64,000 nucleotides of DNA from Gemmataceae bacterium (GTDB taxonomy: Bacteria; Planctomycetota; Planctomycetia; Gemmatales; Gemmataceae): positions 324,171 to 388,170 of the forward strand of contig SHZZ01000001.1 of the NCBI GenBank assembly GCA_009692005.1. The letters run 5' to 3'. The translations under genes and the position numbers were made by a program. The notes under the pieces are model-generated. The model had not been told where the DNA came from. It worked only from the letters and a program-made list of their open reading frames with translations, and made no database searches. Shown here in pieces: positions 16,697 to 25,106 of this stretch (positions within the stretch are counted from its first letter, which is position 1; each line of letters starts with the position of its first letter).

Positions 16697-17928
16697 CGGG
16701 CTTTGCCGAAGACTACACAGCTATTGCTCCCGCCAAAGCCAAAGGAATTTGAAAGCACCCTGTCTATTTTCTTTTCCATGGCCGTGTTGGCCACATGAAA
16801 AAGCCGACATTGCGGATCAGGTTCTTCCAGGTTTAGGGTTGGAGGAATGGCCTGGCGATTCAATGCCGCCAGGCAGGCCACCGCTTCAATGGCGCTAGCT
16901 GCTGCCAGCAAATGACCCGTCATGCTTTTGGTCGAACTCACAGGAATGGTTTTGGCCAGTTCGCCAAAGGCATTTTGAATTGCTTTGGCTTCGCCAATAT
17001 CACCTACGGGCGTGCTGGTTCCGTGGGCATTGATGTAATCGATCTCCTCGGGATTGACTTTCGAGTTACTCAAAGATTTGCGGATCGCTTCCTCGGCGAA
17101 TTTCGCCTCGGGGTTTGGAATGACCATGTGGTGGGCATCGCTGGTGTTGCCTCCACCGAGAAATTCCGCGAATGGCTTGGCGCCTCGACGCACGGCAGTA
17201 GTTTTTTTTTCCAAGACCAAGAGGGCGCCGCCTTCACCCAAGACAAAACCATCCCGTTTCAGGTCAAACGGGCGAGATGCGCTTTTTGGGGTTTCATTCC
17301 GGCGTGAAAGGGCCCGCAAATTCCCAAAGGTGGCCAGGGTAATGGGTGTGACATTTATGGCGCAAGACCCGGCCAGGCAATAATCCACCAGACCCATTTT
17401 CAGCCAATGAGAGGCGAAAATTAATGTTTGGTTCCCGCTGGCGCAGGCCGCGGACAGTTGCATGCAGGGGCCGGGAACCCCCAGGATTTCCCTGGCAAAA
17501 TCCCAACCCGGTCGGGCTTCCCGTCCCACTTGCGTGATGGCTTGCCCGCCGGCGTAATAATCCCGCTCCCAGGCTTGCAGCCAGTCTGGCCCAACCCCCA
17601 TGGCCACCCCAATGGTTTTCTTGGAAAGGTCGCCGGTCAATCCGGCGGATTCGAGGGCTTTGTCCATGCAATAAAGCGCCAGTTGCTCCTGTTTGGTGCA
17701 TTGCGCAAATCGATCGGGGGGGATTGAGGCCGAGTTGGGGATTGAGGTTAAAAAAGAGGCGAATTTTGTCGAGTGGTTTTCCGTCAAAAAGAGGTTGATG
17801 TCTCTGACTTGGGATTTTCCATTGAGCAAGGCATTGGCGGTGGAATCAAAGTCTTCCCCCAAAGGCGTGCAAACCCCGACACCGGTGATCCATATTGGCT
17901 CTTCATGACGGTTCATTTTTCCACTCAT
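16693..17928 (-). CDS. Beta-ketoacyl-[acyl-carrier-protein] synthase (FabF-like)
   Basis: The 411-residue product is a complete condensing enzyme. The nucleophile is Cys162 in SAACASGNQ, and the two active-site histidines are His302 (NAHGTSTPVGD) and His339 (STKSMTGHLLAAA). The C-terminal NSFGFGGSNSC loop is intact. Enzymes of this fold catalyse decarboxylative Claisen condensation of acyl and malonyl-ACP. Its coupling to a truncated ketoacyl-synthase-like partner (ATGA overlap), rather than to fabG, acpP or fabD, suggests a specialised fatty-acid or polyketide-like product rather than bulk fatty acid synthesis; this is inference. ATG 17928 sits in the overlap; ATG four codons later is possible. 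No acyl carrier protein gene is visible nearby. Confidence 0.92.
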   Translation of the reverse strand: MSGKMNRHEEPIWITGVGVCTPLGEDFDSTANALLNGKSQVRDINLFLTENHSTKFASFLTSIPNSASIPPDRFAQCTKQEQLALYCMDKALESAGLTGDLSKKTIGVAMGVGPDWLQAWERDYYAGGQAITQVGREARPGWDFAREILGVPGPCMQLSAACASGNQTLIFASHWLKMGLVDYCLAGSCAINVTPITLATFGNLRALSRRNETPKSASRPFDLKRDGFVLGEGGALLVLEKKTTAVRRGAKPFAEFLGGGNTSDAHHMVIPNPEAKFAEEAIRKSLSNSKVNPEEIDYINAHGTSTPVGDIGEAKAIQNAFGELAKTIPVSSTKSMTGHLLAAASAIEAVACLAALNRQAIPPTLNLEEPDPQCRLFHVANTAMEKKIDRVLSNSFGFGGSNSCVVFGKAR

Positions 17929-18713
17929 TGGCCCAATGAAAATTCGATTTGAAAAACTCCCCGGTTTCCGGCGCGAAAATGTCCCTTGGTTTCCGCAGCC
18001 AAGTGGAACAAAAAAGGGAAATCCAAGTCCTGGGGTATCGGGGCTTGGGGAATATTTTGACCCCAGTGGAATTCGATGCGCCCTAACCTGCCTGCTGGAC
18101 AGGGTTCAGGCGTGATTCCAAGAATTACTCCCTGGCAGAATTCTTCTCCTTGAACTTCTGCCCAGTTCGGCCCGATTTCCGGATTCCAGCAAGACCAGCC
18201 AAGCCACAAACCAGTAACTTCCTGCGAAAATAGCAAAGTCAGGGCGGCCATAAAAACCTGGCCTTCCAGCCCGGCCATGCCACCCGCTCCAAGGTTCGGC
18301 CCATGAATTCCATAAACTTGGCTGATTAACCCCGCATGCGAGTGCAGGGAATCGAAGGGGACAATATGCGGCGAGACCACCCAGGCTCCTTCGGTTTTGA
18401 ATTTGTTTATGGTCTGAATCAAGCGGGACCTTCCCGGGTGGCGGGGTGAAGTAACCGTTCCCCAATTGTGAAATTCTTTTTTTAACATTCCGGATTTTTG
18501 AACAGCCAAATGCAAGGTTTCCAAAATCACGATAGCCTGTTCATCCAAATGTTTGGTGATGGTGAGGCCAAGGGGGTTGGGTGTCCACTCCGGAATCCTG
18601 GCACGCATACCCGCCAACGCCGACTTGGGTTGGCTCGAACGGGCCATGGCCACGATATTCAAGCTCAGAGAAAAATTCCCGTTTTCGGTAGGGAGGGATT
18701 CCACGGAAAGCAA
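17925..18713 (-). CDS. Beta-ketoacyl synthase N-terminal-like protein lacking catalytic residues
   Basis: The 262-residue protein aligns by eye with the N-terminal half of ketoacyl synthases. The segment SLHSHAGLISQVYGIHGPNL corresponds to the usual 'N-x-x-A-G-x-x-A-x-x-x-G-x-x-GP' block, but the nucleophile region reads GAGGMAGLEG, with no cysteine. The two histidine motifs of the C-terminal half are absent. It resembles the PF13723 type of short ketoacyl-synthase-like proteins found beside aryl-polyene and related synthases. A chain-length-factor-like or scaffolding role with the downstream active synthase is the simplest idea; the ATGA overlap supports co-production. The function is not established. 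A 215-bp gap with no gene separates its start from the divergent dnaJ-like gene. Confidence 0.75.
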   Translation of the reverse strand: MLSVESLPTENGNFSLSLNIVAMARSSQPKSALAGMRARIPEWTPNPLGLTITKHLDEQAIVILETLHLAVQKSGMLKKEFHNWGTVTSPRHPGRSRLIQTINKFKTEGAWVVSPHIVPFDSLHSHAGLISQVYGIHGPNLGAGGMAGLEGQVFMAALTLLFSQEVTGLWLGWSCWNPEIGPNWAEVQGEEFCQGVILGITPEPCPAGRLGRIEFHWGQNIPQAPIPQDLDFPFLFHLAAETKGHFRAGNRGVFQIEFSLGQ

Positions 18714-18929
18714 TCCATTCTTGGCGGGGCTGCACGACCATTCCGGGCCAGTGACAAACGGGTTGCCAAATTGTTACTTGGCTAGCAAGCGTCTGTCAAC
18801 ATGGAAAAATCCTCTTGCCAACAGGGGAAATCCAAAGTCGTAGCAGGATCCGATTTCCTAAGAGAAACCTTCTGGATAATTTTCTAAAATGATTTATCAG
18901 ATTGGAATTTGCCTTTGCACGAGTCAGCC

Positions 18930-19823
18930 ATGCCACGCGATCCTTATGAAGTCTTGGGAGTAGGGAAAAAAGCCTCTGCGGAGGAAATTAAACAGGCATA
19001 TAGAAAATTGGCCAGACAGCTTCATCCCGACAGGAATCCTGGGGAAAAGCAAGCGGAAACCAAGTTTAAGGAAGTGCAGGCGGCCTATGAAATTCTCGGG
19101 GACAAGGAAAAGAAGGGGCAATACGATCAATTTGGTTTCGCCGGCCCTTGGCAGGGATCTGGCGCGGGTGGGGGCGGCAACCCATTTTCTGGAAATTTCG
19201 GCAATATCAATATGGAAGATTTATCCCGGGCCTTTGGGCAAATGGGAGGTGGGGGCGGTGTGGATTTTGACAGTATGTTTCAACGCGGGAAAAGGCACAG
19301 TCGGCGCCAGCCGGCGCCCGAGGATTTGCAAATCGAAGTGGAGATTCCCTTGGAAATGGCCGCCGCGGGGGGAAAGCTTTCGGTGGAAATTCAAGGGAAA
19401 GCATTACAAGTTTCTATTCCCGCAGGACTCCGGGAAGGCGGAAAAATTCGCTTACAGGGGCAGGGAAGAAATGGCGGCGACTTGTACCTGGTTTCGCGGA
19501 TTCTTCCCCATCCGTATTTTTCCCGGGAAGAAAATAATTTAGTGCTGGAGGTTCCAATCACCATTTCGGAAGCTTTGCTTGGAACCAAGGTGGATGTTCC
19601 TTCCCTGGGGGGCGGCCGCCTGGGCGTGAAAATCCCGGCTGGCGTTTCGAGCGGCACGCGCTTGCGCTTGCGCGGAAAGGGCATCGAAGGGGGTGACCTG
19701 CTGGTTCAAATAAAAATTTCCGTACCGGCCAGCCCGGGTGAAGCGGGAATAAAATTGGCCGAGGAATTCTCCCGCGCCTTTCCCCAAGACCCCAGGAGCG
19801 GCCTGCCGTGGAAATTTTCTTAA
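18930..19823 (+). CDS. DnaJ/CbpA-type J-domain co-chaperone
   Basis: The 297-residue product has a J domain at residues 1-70 (PRDPYEVLGVGKKASAEEIK, with HPD in RQLHPDRNPG) that would stimulate DnaK ATPase. A Gly-rich linker follows (GSGAGGGGNPFSGNFGN, then GQMGGGGG), and then two C-terminal beta substrate-binding domains. The zinc-finger repeats of true DnaJ (CxxCxGxG) are missing, so it is a class II (CbpA-like) protein. ATG 18930 is used because the J domain begins immediately after it; in-frame TTG codons upstream are ignored. The gene is followed after 40 bp by rnpA. Confidence 0.9.
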   Translation: MPRDPYEVLGVGKKASAEEIKQAYRKLARQLHPDRNPGEKQAETKFKEVQAAYEILGDKEKKGQYDQFGFAGPWQGSGAGGGGNPFSGNFGNINMEDLSRAFGQMGGGGGVDFDSMFQRGKRHSRRQPAPEDLQIEVEIPLEMAAAGGKLSVEIQGKALQVSIPAGLREGGKIRLQGQGRNGGDLYLVSRILPHPYFSREENNLVLEVPITISEALLGTKVDVPSLGGGRLGVKIPAGVSSGTRLRLRGKGIEGGDLLVQIKISVPASPGEAGIKLAEEFSRAFPQDPRSGLPWKFS

Positions 19824-19863
19824 GGGCTGCTTTCCCTCTTTTTGACCAGGAGAGGGGCGGCAT

Positions 19864-20229
19864 TTGAAGAAACCAAACACACTTCGCCAAGGGAAAGATT
19901 TCCGAAAGGTTCTGGATCAGCGGCGAAAACTTCAAGGGAGGTCGGTGGTATTTTTTGTTGCCAGGAATGACCTCGGTTTTCCCCGCTTGGGCCTTGTCCC
20001 CGGGAGAAAATTTGGCAACGCTGTTCGGCGTAATCTGTGGAAAAGGCTTTGCCGGGAAGCGTTTCGCATGGCATTAAATGACATGAACTCCAGTATGGAT
20101 CTTGTGGTTTTTTCGAAAAACCAAGGGTTTCCCCAAGTTCAATCCTTGGTCTTGGAGTTTTTGGAAATCGAAAGGAAAGCGCGGAAAATCCTGGCAGAAA
20201 GCAAAGGCAATGGGAATGAAGTGGATTAA
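19864..20229 (+). CDS. rnpA: Ribonuclease P protein component
   Basis: The 121-residue basic protein contains the RnpA signature GNAVRRNLWKRLCREAFR and the central strand GRSVVFFVARND. It binds the 5' leader of pre-tRNA and assists the catalytic RNA in the RNase P holoenzyme. The start is TTG, preceded by GGAGAGGGG. That Shine-Dalgarno lies within a potential small hairpin (CCCTCT 19834-19839 with AGAGGG 19851-19856), which might lower initiation. No rpmH (L34) gene precedes it, unlike the common order; the upstream neighbour is the dnaJ-like gene. It overlaps yidD by 14 bp, the standard arrangement. Confidence 0.93.
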   Translation: MKKPNTLRQGKDFRKVLDQRRKLQGRSVVFFVARNDLGFPRLGLVPGRKFGNAVRRNLWKRLCREAFRMALNDMNSSMDLVVFSKNQGFPQVQSLVLEFLEIERKARKILAESKGNGNEVD

Positions 20230-20443
20230 CTCCTTCCTGGCTTTTTGGCTGGTGGGAATGGTTCGCTTTTACCAGGTGGCAATGAGGCCGCTGTTACCTT
20301 CGGTTTGCAGGTATTACCCTTCCTGCAGCGCCTACTTTATTGAAGCAGTGGGCAAGTACGGCCCCCTTTCGGGGGGGTGGCGAGGGATCAAACGGATTTG
20401 CAGGTGCGGCCCCTGGACACAGGGTGGGTTTGACCCGCCCTAA
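20216..20443 (+). CDS. yidD: Membrane protein insertion efficiency factor YidD
   Basis: A 75-residue protein with the YidD layout: a short amphipathic/hydrophobic start, then FYQVAMRPLLP, CRYYPSCSAYFIEAVGKYG, GGWRGIKRICRC and the closing GGFDPP. YidD assists YidC in inserting membrane proteins and lies between rnpA and yidC in many genomes; yidC does not follow here. ATG 20216 is preferred over ATG 20210 because AAAGG is then correctly spaced. It overlaps rnpA by 14 bp and converges on the cytochrome-like gene with a four-base overlap. Confidence 0.95.
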   Translation: MKWINSFLAFWLVGMVRFYQVAMRPLLPSVCRYYPSCSAYFIEAVGKYGPLSGGWRGIKRICRCGPWTQGGFDPP

Positions 20444-21582
20444 TCCGTTTGGATTGAATTAATGCCTTTTTCTCTATCCAGGTAAGGCAAAGCTACTTTC
20501 CAAGCCAAGAGTCCAGCAACAATTCCCAACCCCAGGATTATCAGTATGAGGACCTTCCTTCCGGAAGGGGAATGGATGTCCCACAAGGTCAACAGGACCT
20601 GGAGAATCAGGCAAAGGGCCACAGCGCCCCCTAAAGCTGTTATCAAAAAAGCGAAAAACGGCCCAGCCGGTGAATCCAGTCGGGCCAGCCACCAGCAGGC
20701 GATTTCAACAACCTGAAGGATCAAGGCGGAAGGGGCAAGGATTAAACGAACCCATTTGGAATAGCTGGTCAGCGATAAGCACAGACCTGTAATTCCATAG
20801 AGCATGGAAAATCCCAGCATATGGACATGGGTGGAGAGGGCGAGTTTGTCCAAGGACCTTGCTGACGATTCTGCCGGGTCGCAATAATCAGCAATTTCCT
20901 CATAGGAGGCCAGGGGATAAACCGAGGCGGGGCCGCCAGCATTGCTTTCATGACAGCGCACACAACGGGTTTCAAATATCCCCTGAATGTTGGCATGTTT
21001 CGTTTTTCCGTCATCGCTTTGATTCAAAAACTTTGGCGTGATTTCCAGACCGGCCAATTGCCCCGTTAGGGGAAACCCGGCGGTTGAGGAATTGTCATAA
21101 TATTCTTTCTTGGCGCCATCTCGGATCCATGACACTAAGGCAACCCTTTCCCCGTCCAGTTCTTTCAAAACATAGAATTCAACATGACGGTCGTCGGCAA
21201 TTTTCTTCAGTTCTTTTTCCAGGGCCTCTGGATCGTTTTTTAACTTGGCCTGGGCTTGCTCCTCCAAGTGTTTTCGTTTTGCGCGGATTCCAGAGGTAAT
21301 GCCACCTGCCCTCTTTTTAGTAAAGACGCTGCGCATGCTTCCCTGGCCGTTGAAGGGTTTTCCTTCGTGGGAAACCAGCAGTTTTTCCAGTTGTGTTACA
21401 TTTTCTTGGCCGTGGTACTGAACCACGGTTTCGGAAACCCCGGGCAATGTCTGGCCCGGGCTGGCTGCTTGAAAATGCAAATTTACCAGGGCCGAAACAT
21501 AACCTGTCAATACCGACATTAAGGTGACGGTTAGGACAAGCCGGGCGGGAAATGGTAATTCTCGCAAGCGAAATTCACTCAT
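20440..21582 (-). CDS. Multi-span membrane protein with c-type heme motif
   Basis: I do not recognise a named family. The 380-residue protein has an N-terminal membrane helix (about 13-33) and a long charged loop of about 220 residues that carries a single heme-attachment motif CVRCH at 207-211. At least four C-terminal helices (about 255-365) follow. The loop contains a Lys/Glu-rich helical stretch (100-130). Histidines at the start of the second helix (THVHMLGFSM) could be axial ligands to a membrane heme. The layout suggests a membrane-bound electron-transfer or sensor protein with a periplasmic c-type heme. Its start overlaps the upstream DHH phosphoesterase stop (ATGA), and its stop overlaps yidD from the other strand. 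Confidence 0.75.
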   Translation of the reverse strand: MSEFRLRELPFPARLVLTVTLMSVLTGYVSALVNLHFQAASPGQTLPGVSETVVQYHGQENVTQLEKLLVSHEGKPFNGQGSMRSVFTKKRAGGITSGIRAKRKHLEEQAQAKLKNDPEALEKELKKIADDRHVEFYVLKELDGERVALVSWIRDGAKKEYYDNSSTAGFPLTGQLAGLEITPKFLNQSDDGKTKHANIQGIFETRCVRCHESNAGGPASVYPLASYEEIADYCDPAESSARSLDKLALSTHVHMLGFSMLYGITGLCLSLTSYSKWVRLILAPSALILQVVEIACWWLARLDSPAGPFFAFLITALGGAVALCLILQVLLTLWDIHSPSGRKVLILIILGLGIVAGLLAWKVALPYLDREKGINSIQTD

Positions 21583-22589
21583 GGAGAAACTGCTTTCACT
21601 TTAAAAGTGCTGGCGGGTTGGTTGCTTTCCAACAGGGCGAATACTTTTTCCATGGCCTTGGGCAACGGCAGATCGATCGAAGCCCCAGCGGCAAGTTTGT
21701 GCCCACCTCCACCGATCTGGGTGGCAATTCTACATACATCCAAGCCTGAGCGGGAGCGGAAGTTGATGCGCGTCCTGTCTTCACCCGTTTCCAGGAAAAA
21801 CACCACGACATCCGCCCCGTCGGTGGCCCGCAGAAAGGAAATGATGTCCTCGGTATCTGCTGGAATAGACCCGGCGTTGGTCAGGTCATTTTGGGTTAAC
21901 CAGGAAAAAACAATGGTGCCACTAGGGCGGAATTGGCTGCGGGAAAGCATGATGCCAATTAGTTTCTGCCTGCTGAGGCGATTGTTTTCGTAAAGCGAGT
22001 CGTAGATACGGGTGGGGTTCGCACCAAGGGCCACAAGTTTTTCACCTAGTTGAAAAGTCCTTGAACTGGTGTTGGCGTGACGGAACCATCCCGTGTCGGT
22101 TGCCAGGGCAACAAACAGTGCGTTGGCGCTTACGGGGCTTGCTTCCACTACAAATTCCTGGAAGGCTTCAAACACCAGCCTCCCGGTTGCTTCCGCCGTT
22201 GTGTCCACCAGCACGGGGAAGCCAAGCTGGTCTTGCGTTTCGTGGTGGTCGATTACGCAAATGGGAATCATTTGTGATTGAACCCAGCTTCCGAAATCCC
22301 CCAATTGATTCCAGGTTCCGGTGTCCAGAATTAAAACTCCTTGGGGTGTTACGGCCGGGGGTCGTTGTGCATCAAAAGTCTGGAAAGTCTGTTGAGCCAG
22401 AAGGAAATCATACCGGCTGGAAGGAGGGGTTGGAAAGCAGACATGACTTTCCTTTCCCAGTTGTTTCAGGAGTTCCGCCATGGCCAGGCAGGAGCCGATG
22501 GCATCGCCGTCTGGCCTGCCATGGGTGGAAATCAGGATGGAAGATTTTCCATCCAGGAAACGCCTAAAGTGTTCAAAGTTAATGGTCAT
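21579..22589 (-). CDS. DHH/DHHA1 phosphoesterase, NrnA-like
   Basis: The 336-residue product has the DHH-domain metal motifs STHGRPDGDAIGS and VIDHHE, and the DHHA1 motif IGGGGHKLAAGAS near the C-terminus. This is the layout of bifunctional oligoribonuclease and pAp phosphatase NrnA. Such enzymes degrade 2-5-mer RNA (nanoRNA) and 3'-phosphoadenosine 5'-phosphate, and some hydrolyse linear cyclic-dinucleotide products. No CBS domains or membrane helices are present, so it is not a GdpP-type protein. The length is normal. It overlaps the downstream cytochrome-like gene in ATGA and follows the P-type ATPase region by 27 bp, so these genes may share transcription. Confidence 0.9.
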   Translation of the reverse strand: MTINFEHFRRFLDGKSSILISTHGRPDGDAIGSCLAMAELLKQLGKESHVCFPTPPSSRYDFLLAQQTFQTFDAQRPPAVTPQGVLILDTGTWNQLGDFGSWVQSQMIPICVIDHHETQDQLGFPVLVDTTAEATGRLVFEAFQEFVVEASPVSANALFVALATDTGWFRHANTSSRTFQLGEKLVALGANPTRIYDSLYENNRLSRQKLIGIMLSRSQFRPSGTIVFSWLTQNDLTNAGSIPADTEDIISFLRATDGADVVVFFLETGEDRTRINFRSRSGLDVCRIATQIGGGGHKLAAGASIDLPLPKAMEKVFALLESNQPASTFKVKAVSP

Positions 22590-22616
22590 AGTGTCAAAAC
22601 CAGGCAGGTTAAAATA

Positions 22617-24869
22617 TTATTTTATGAATAAGCAGGGAGGATTTCCTAGTGAAACTTTCCCCAGTCGAAGGGAATTTAGCAAAACCGACAAGGAACTGCA
22701 GGTCATGGCCAACCCCGCAATCATTGGAGAAAGGAACCCGCAGGCGGCCAGAGGCAAGGCAAAAATGTTATAAAAGAAAGCCAGGGCTAGGTTTTGCCAA
22801 ATGGCCCTGGTGGTAAACCCCGCCAACGCCCTGGCCTTGGCCAAGGCCATTAAATTCCCCTGCACCAGAGTAATGCCCGCTGTTTCCTTGGCCAAATCAG
22901 TGCCGGTACCCATGGCAATCGACACCCTGGCTCGCGATAAAGCGGCGGCATCGTTGATGCCATCGCCGGCCATGGCAACAGGAATTTTTCCCCCTTCTGA
23001 ATAATGATCCACCCACGCCGCTTTTTCCTCGGGGGAAAGGCCAGCATGGCAACCGTCGAGACCAAGATCCTTGGCCACTTTTTTCCCTGCCGCTTCATTG
23101 TCCCCCGTGAGCATGATCAACCGCAGGTTTTCTTTTTTGAGTAACCGAATGGCTTCAGGTGTCGATGGTTTTATCGGGTCGTGAAAAGTGAATAGGCCAA
23201 TTAACCTGCCATCCATTCCCAGGTAAACCTTGGAAGAGGGGTCTTGGTTTCCTTCCCAAGAGTTGAAATCAGCTGCCGTCACCCCTTCCTGAATAAGGAA
23301 ATCCTTTCTTCCCATTACCAAATAACCCTGGTGAAAATTCCCCGAAACTCCTTGCCCGGGAAATTCCATGACTTGGCGAAATGGCGGGAGGGAAAATTGC
23401 TTTTCCTTGGCTGCGGAAAGCAACTCGCGGGAAAAAGGATGGCTGCTGTTTCCGCCCAGGCTTCCCGCCCAGGCGAGAATTTCTTCTTGGGAAAAATCTC
23501 CAAAGGAATGAGTATCCATTAACCGGGGTTTTCCCTCGGTCAATGTTCCGGTTTTATCAAACAAAATGGTTTTTACCTGACACAAGGCTTCCAGTTCCTC
23601 ACCTCTGCGGACGAGGATTCCCAAAGCCGCGCCTCGTGTCAATCCGACGGAAATGGCCATGGGGGTCGCCAAACCCAGGGCGCAGGGGCAAGCGATAACA
23701 AGCACGGACAAGGAATTGATCAGGGATTCCGGCCAGGGTTTTTCAAGGACCCAATGCCAAATCAAAAAAGTCGTGGTCGCCAAAAGAATTACCGTTGGAA
23801 CCATCCATCGGGAAATCACATCCACTTTATTTTGGATGGGGAACCGAGTCCTTTGTGCTTCTTCCACCAACTGGAGGATTTTTTGAATCAAACATTCATT
23901 CCCCGGGGCCGTAGCTTTCACAAGCAAGGGTGAGGAAAGGTTGAGTGATCCCGCGAAAATCCTCGCTCCGGGTTTTATCTCCCGTGGAAAAGGTTCCCCT
24001 GTGATCAGTGATTCTTCCACGGTGGATTTTCCTTCCAGAACTAAACTGTCCAGGGGGAATTTCTCCCCGGCAAAAACGCGGATATAGTCACCCGCTTGAA
24101 TTAATTCCACTGGGAGATCCTTTTCCTGCAAATCGGGAAGCACCAGGCGGGCTTGCCTGGGAATTTCGTGAACCAGATCGCGAAGCGCTGTGCCAGCTCT
24201 TTGCCTTAATTTGGCTTCCAGGTACTGCCCTGCAAGCATCACGACCACAATGCCCGCGGAAGATTCAAAATAAACATGGGTGCCAAAAACCGCGGGTGAA
24301 ATCAGGGCGCCGATACTTAATGCATGCGAGGCGAGCACCCCCATTCCCACCAGCGTGAACATGTTCCATGGCCCGGGCCAAAGGGATTTAAAAAACAGCA
24401 GGAGAAAGGGGAACCCAAAGCCGGCGACAATCACGGTGGAATCCAGGGCGGCAAACCAATGAAAATTGTGGAAACCAGGGATTACATGTTCCACCAACAA
24501 CGGAATCCAGAGAAGGAAAGCAAAGGACAGGGAAATTAATTTCCCATTGTAAATGCGGCTGGGTTCCTCTAGTCGAAAAGGGCCAACCCTTTCCAAGGGC
24601 ATGCCGCAGCGGGGGCAATTTCCTGGTTTTTCTGCCTCAATTCCGGGGCACATGGGACAGGCAAAACGGTGCGTACTGCCAACCGGTATTGGGGCCTTTT
24701 TTAAGCGAGTGGCGCCCGGATCTGATAAGTAGTGTTCCGGGTTTGCCTGGAATTTTTCCTGGCAGGTGGGATGGCAGAAATAATAGGTTTTACCATTCCA
24801 ATCCCACATTCCTTTGGCGTTATGTGGAACGACCTCCATGCCACAAACCGGGTCGAGTAATTTGGCCAA
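22617..24869 (-). CDS. Heavy-metal P-type ATPase (copper type) with YHS and HMBD domains
   Basis: The 750-residue P1B-ATPase starts with a YHS domain (residues 1-50, LLDPVCGMEV...YYFCHPTC). A short heavy-metal-binding domain follows (CPMCPGIEAEKPGNCPRCGM, 71-90), in which the usual His of CPMHP is Cys. The pump core has the transport motif CPC at 394-396, TGE in LITGEP, the phosphorylated Asp438 in DKTGT and the hinge GDGINDAAAL. CPC is typical of Cu(I)/Ag(I) pumps that expel metal to the periplasm. No CXXC-type HMA domain is present, so the N-terminal YHS/HMBD pair probably does metal sensing. The start ATG is followed directly by the YHS domain. No copper regulator is visible nearby. Confidence 0.92.
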   Translation of the reverse strand: MAKLLDPVCGMEVVPHNAKGMWDWNGKTYYFCHPTCQEKFQANPEHYLSDPGATRLKKAPIPVGSTHRFACPMCPGIEAEKPGNCPRCGMPLERVGPFRLEEPSRIYNGKLISLSFAFLLWIPLLVEHVIPGFHNFHWFAALDSTVIVAGFGFPFLLLFFKSLWPGPWNMFTLVGMGVLASHALSIGALISPAVFGTHVYFESSAGIVVVMLAGQYLEAKLRQRAGTALRDLVHEIPRQARLVLPDLQEKDLPVELIQAGDYIRVFAGEKFPLDSLVLEGKSTVEESLITGEPFPREIKPGARIFAGSLNLSSPLLVKATAPGNECLIQKILQLVEEAQRTRFPIQNKVDVISRWMVPTVILLATTTFLIWHWVLEKPWPESLINSLSVLVIACPCALGLATPMAISVGLTRGAALGILVRRGEELEALCQVKTILFDKTGTLTEGKPRLMDTHSFGDFSQEEILAWAGSLGGNSSHPFSRELLSAAKEKQFSLPPFRQVMEFPGQGVSGNFHQGYLVMGRKDFLIQEGVTAADFNSWEGNQDPSSKVYLGMDGRLIGLFTFHDPIKPSTPEAIRLLKKENLRLIMLTGDNEAAGKKVAKDLGLDGCHAGLSPEEKAAWVDHYSEGGKIPVAMAGDGINDAAALSRARVSIAMGTGTDLAKETAGITLVQGNLMALAKARALAGFTTRAIWQNLALAFFYNIFALPLAACGFLSPMIAGLAMTCSSLSVLLNSLRLGKVSLGNPPCLFIK

Positions 24870-24945
24870 ATTAGTTCCTCCATGTTAATTGCCTTAATCC
24901 TAGCATGGTTGGCGCCTTTCCCAAACGGGGGGGTAAGCCAGTGAA

Positions 24946-24975
24946 TTGACAGGCTTAACTCGGTGAGTGTGAAAT
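24946..24975 (+). promoter_or_regulatory. Candidate promoter for the Asp-box protein gene
   Basis: A perfect TTGACA (24946-24951) is followed after 18 bases by TGAAAT (24970-24975, 4/6 to consensus). It lies in the 237-bp divergent gap between the P-type ATPase and the gene at 25107, about 125 bp before that start. Confidence 0.35.
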
Positions 24976-25106
24976 ACCGAGAGGAATGCCGTTTCTTTAA
25001 CTTTTCTGGTTATTTTTCTTTTTTTTTAAAGTTATGCCCTGGAATAACCCGATTTTTCCTCAAGGGGATCTTGTGTTCCCTTTTCAAGGATTTCTCAGGA
25101 GTCTTC

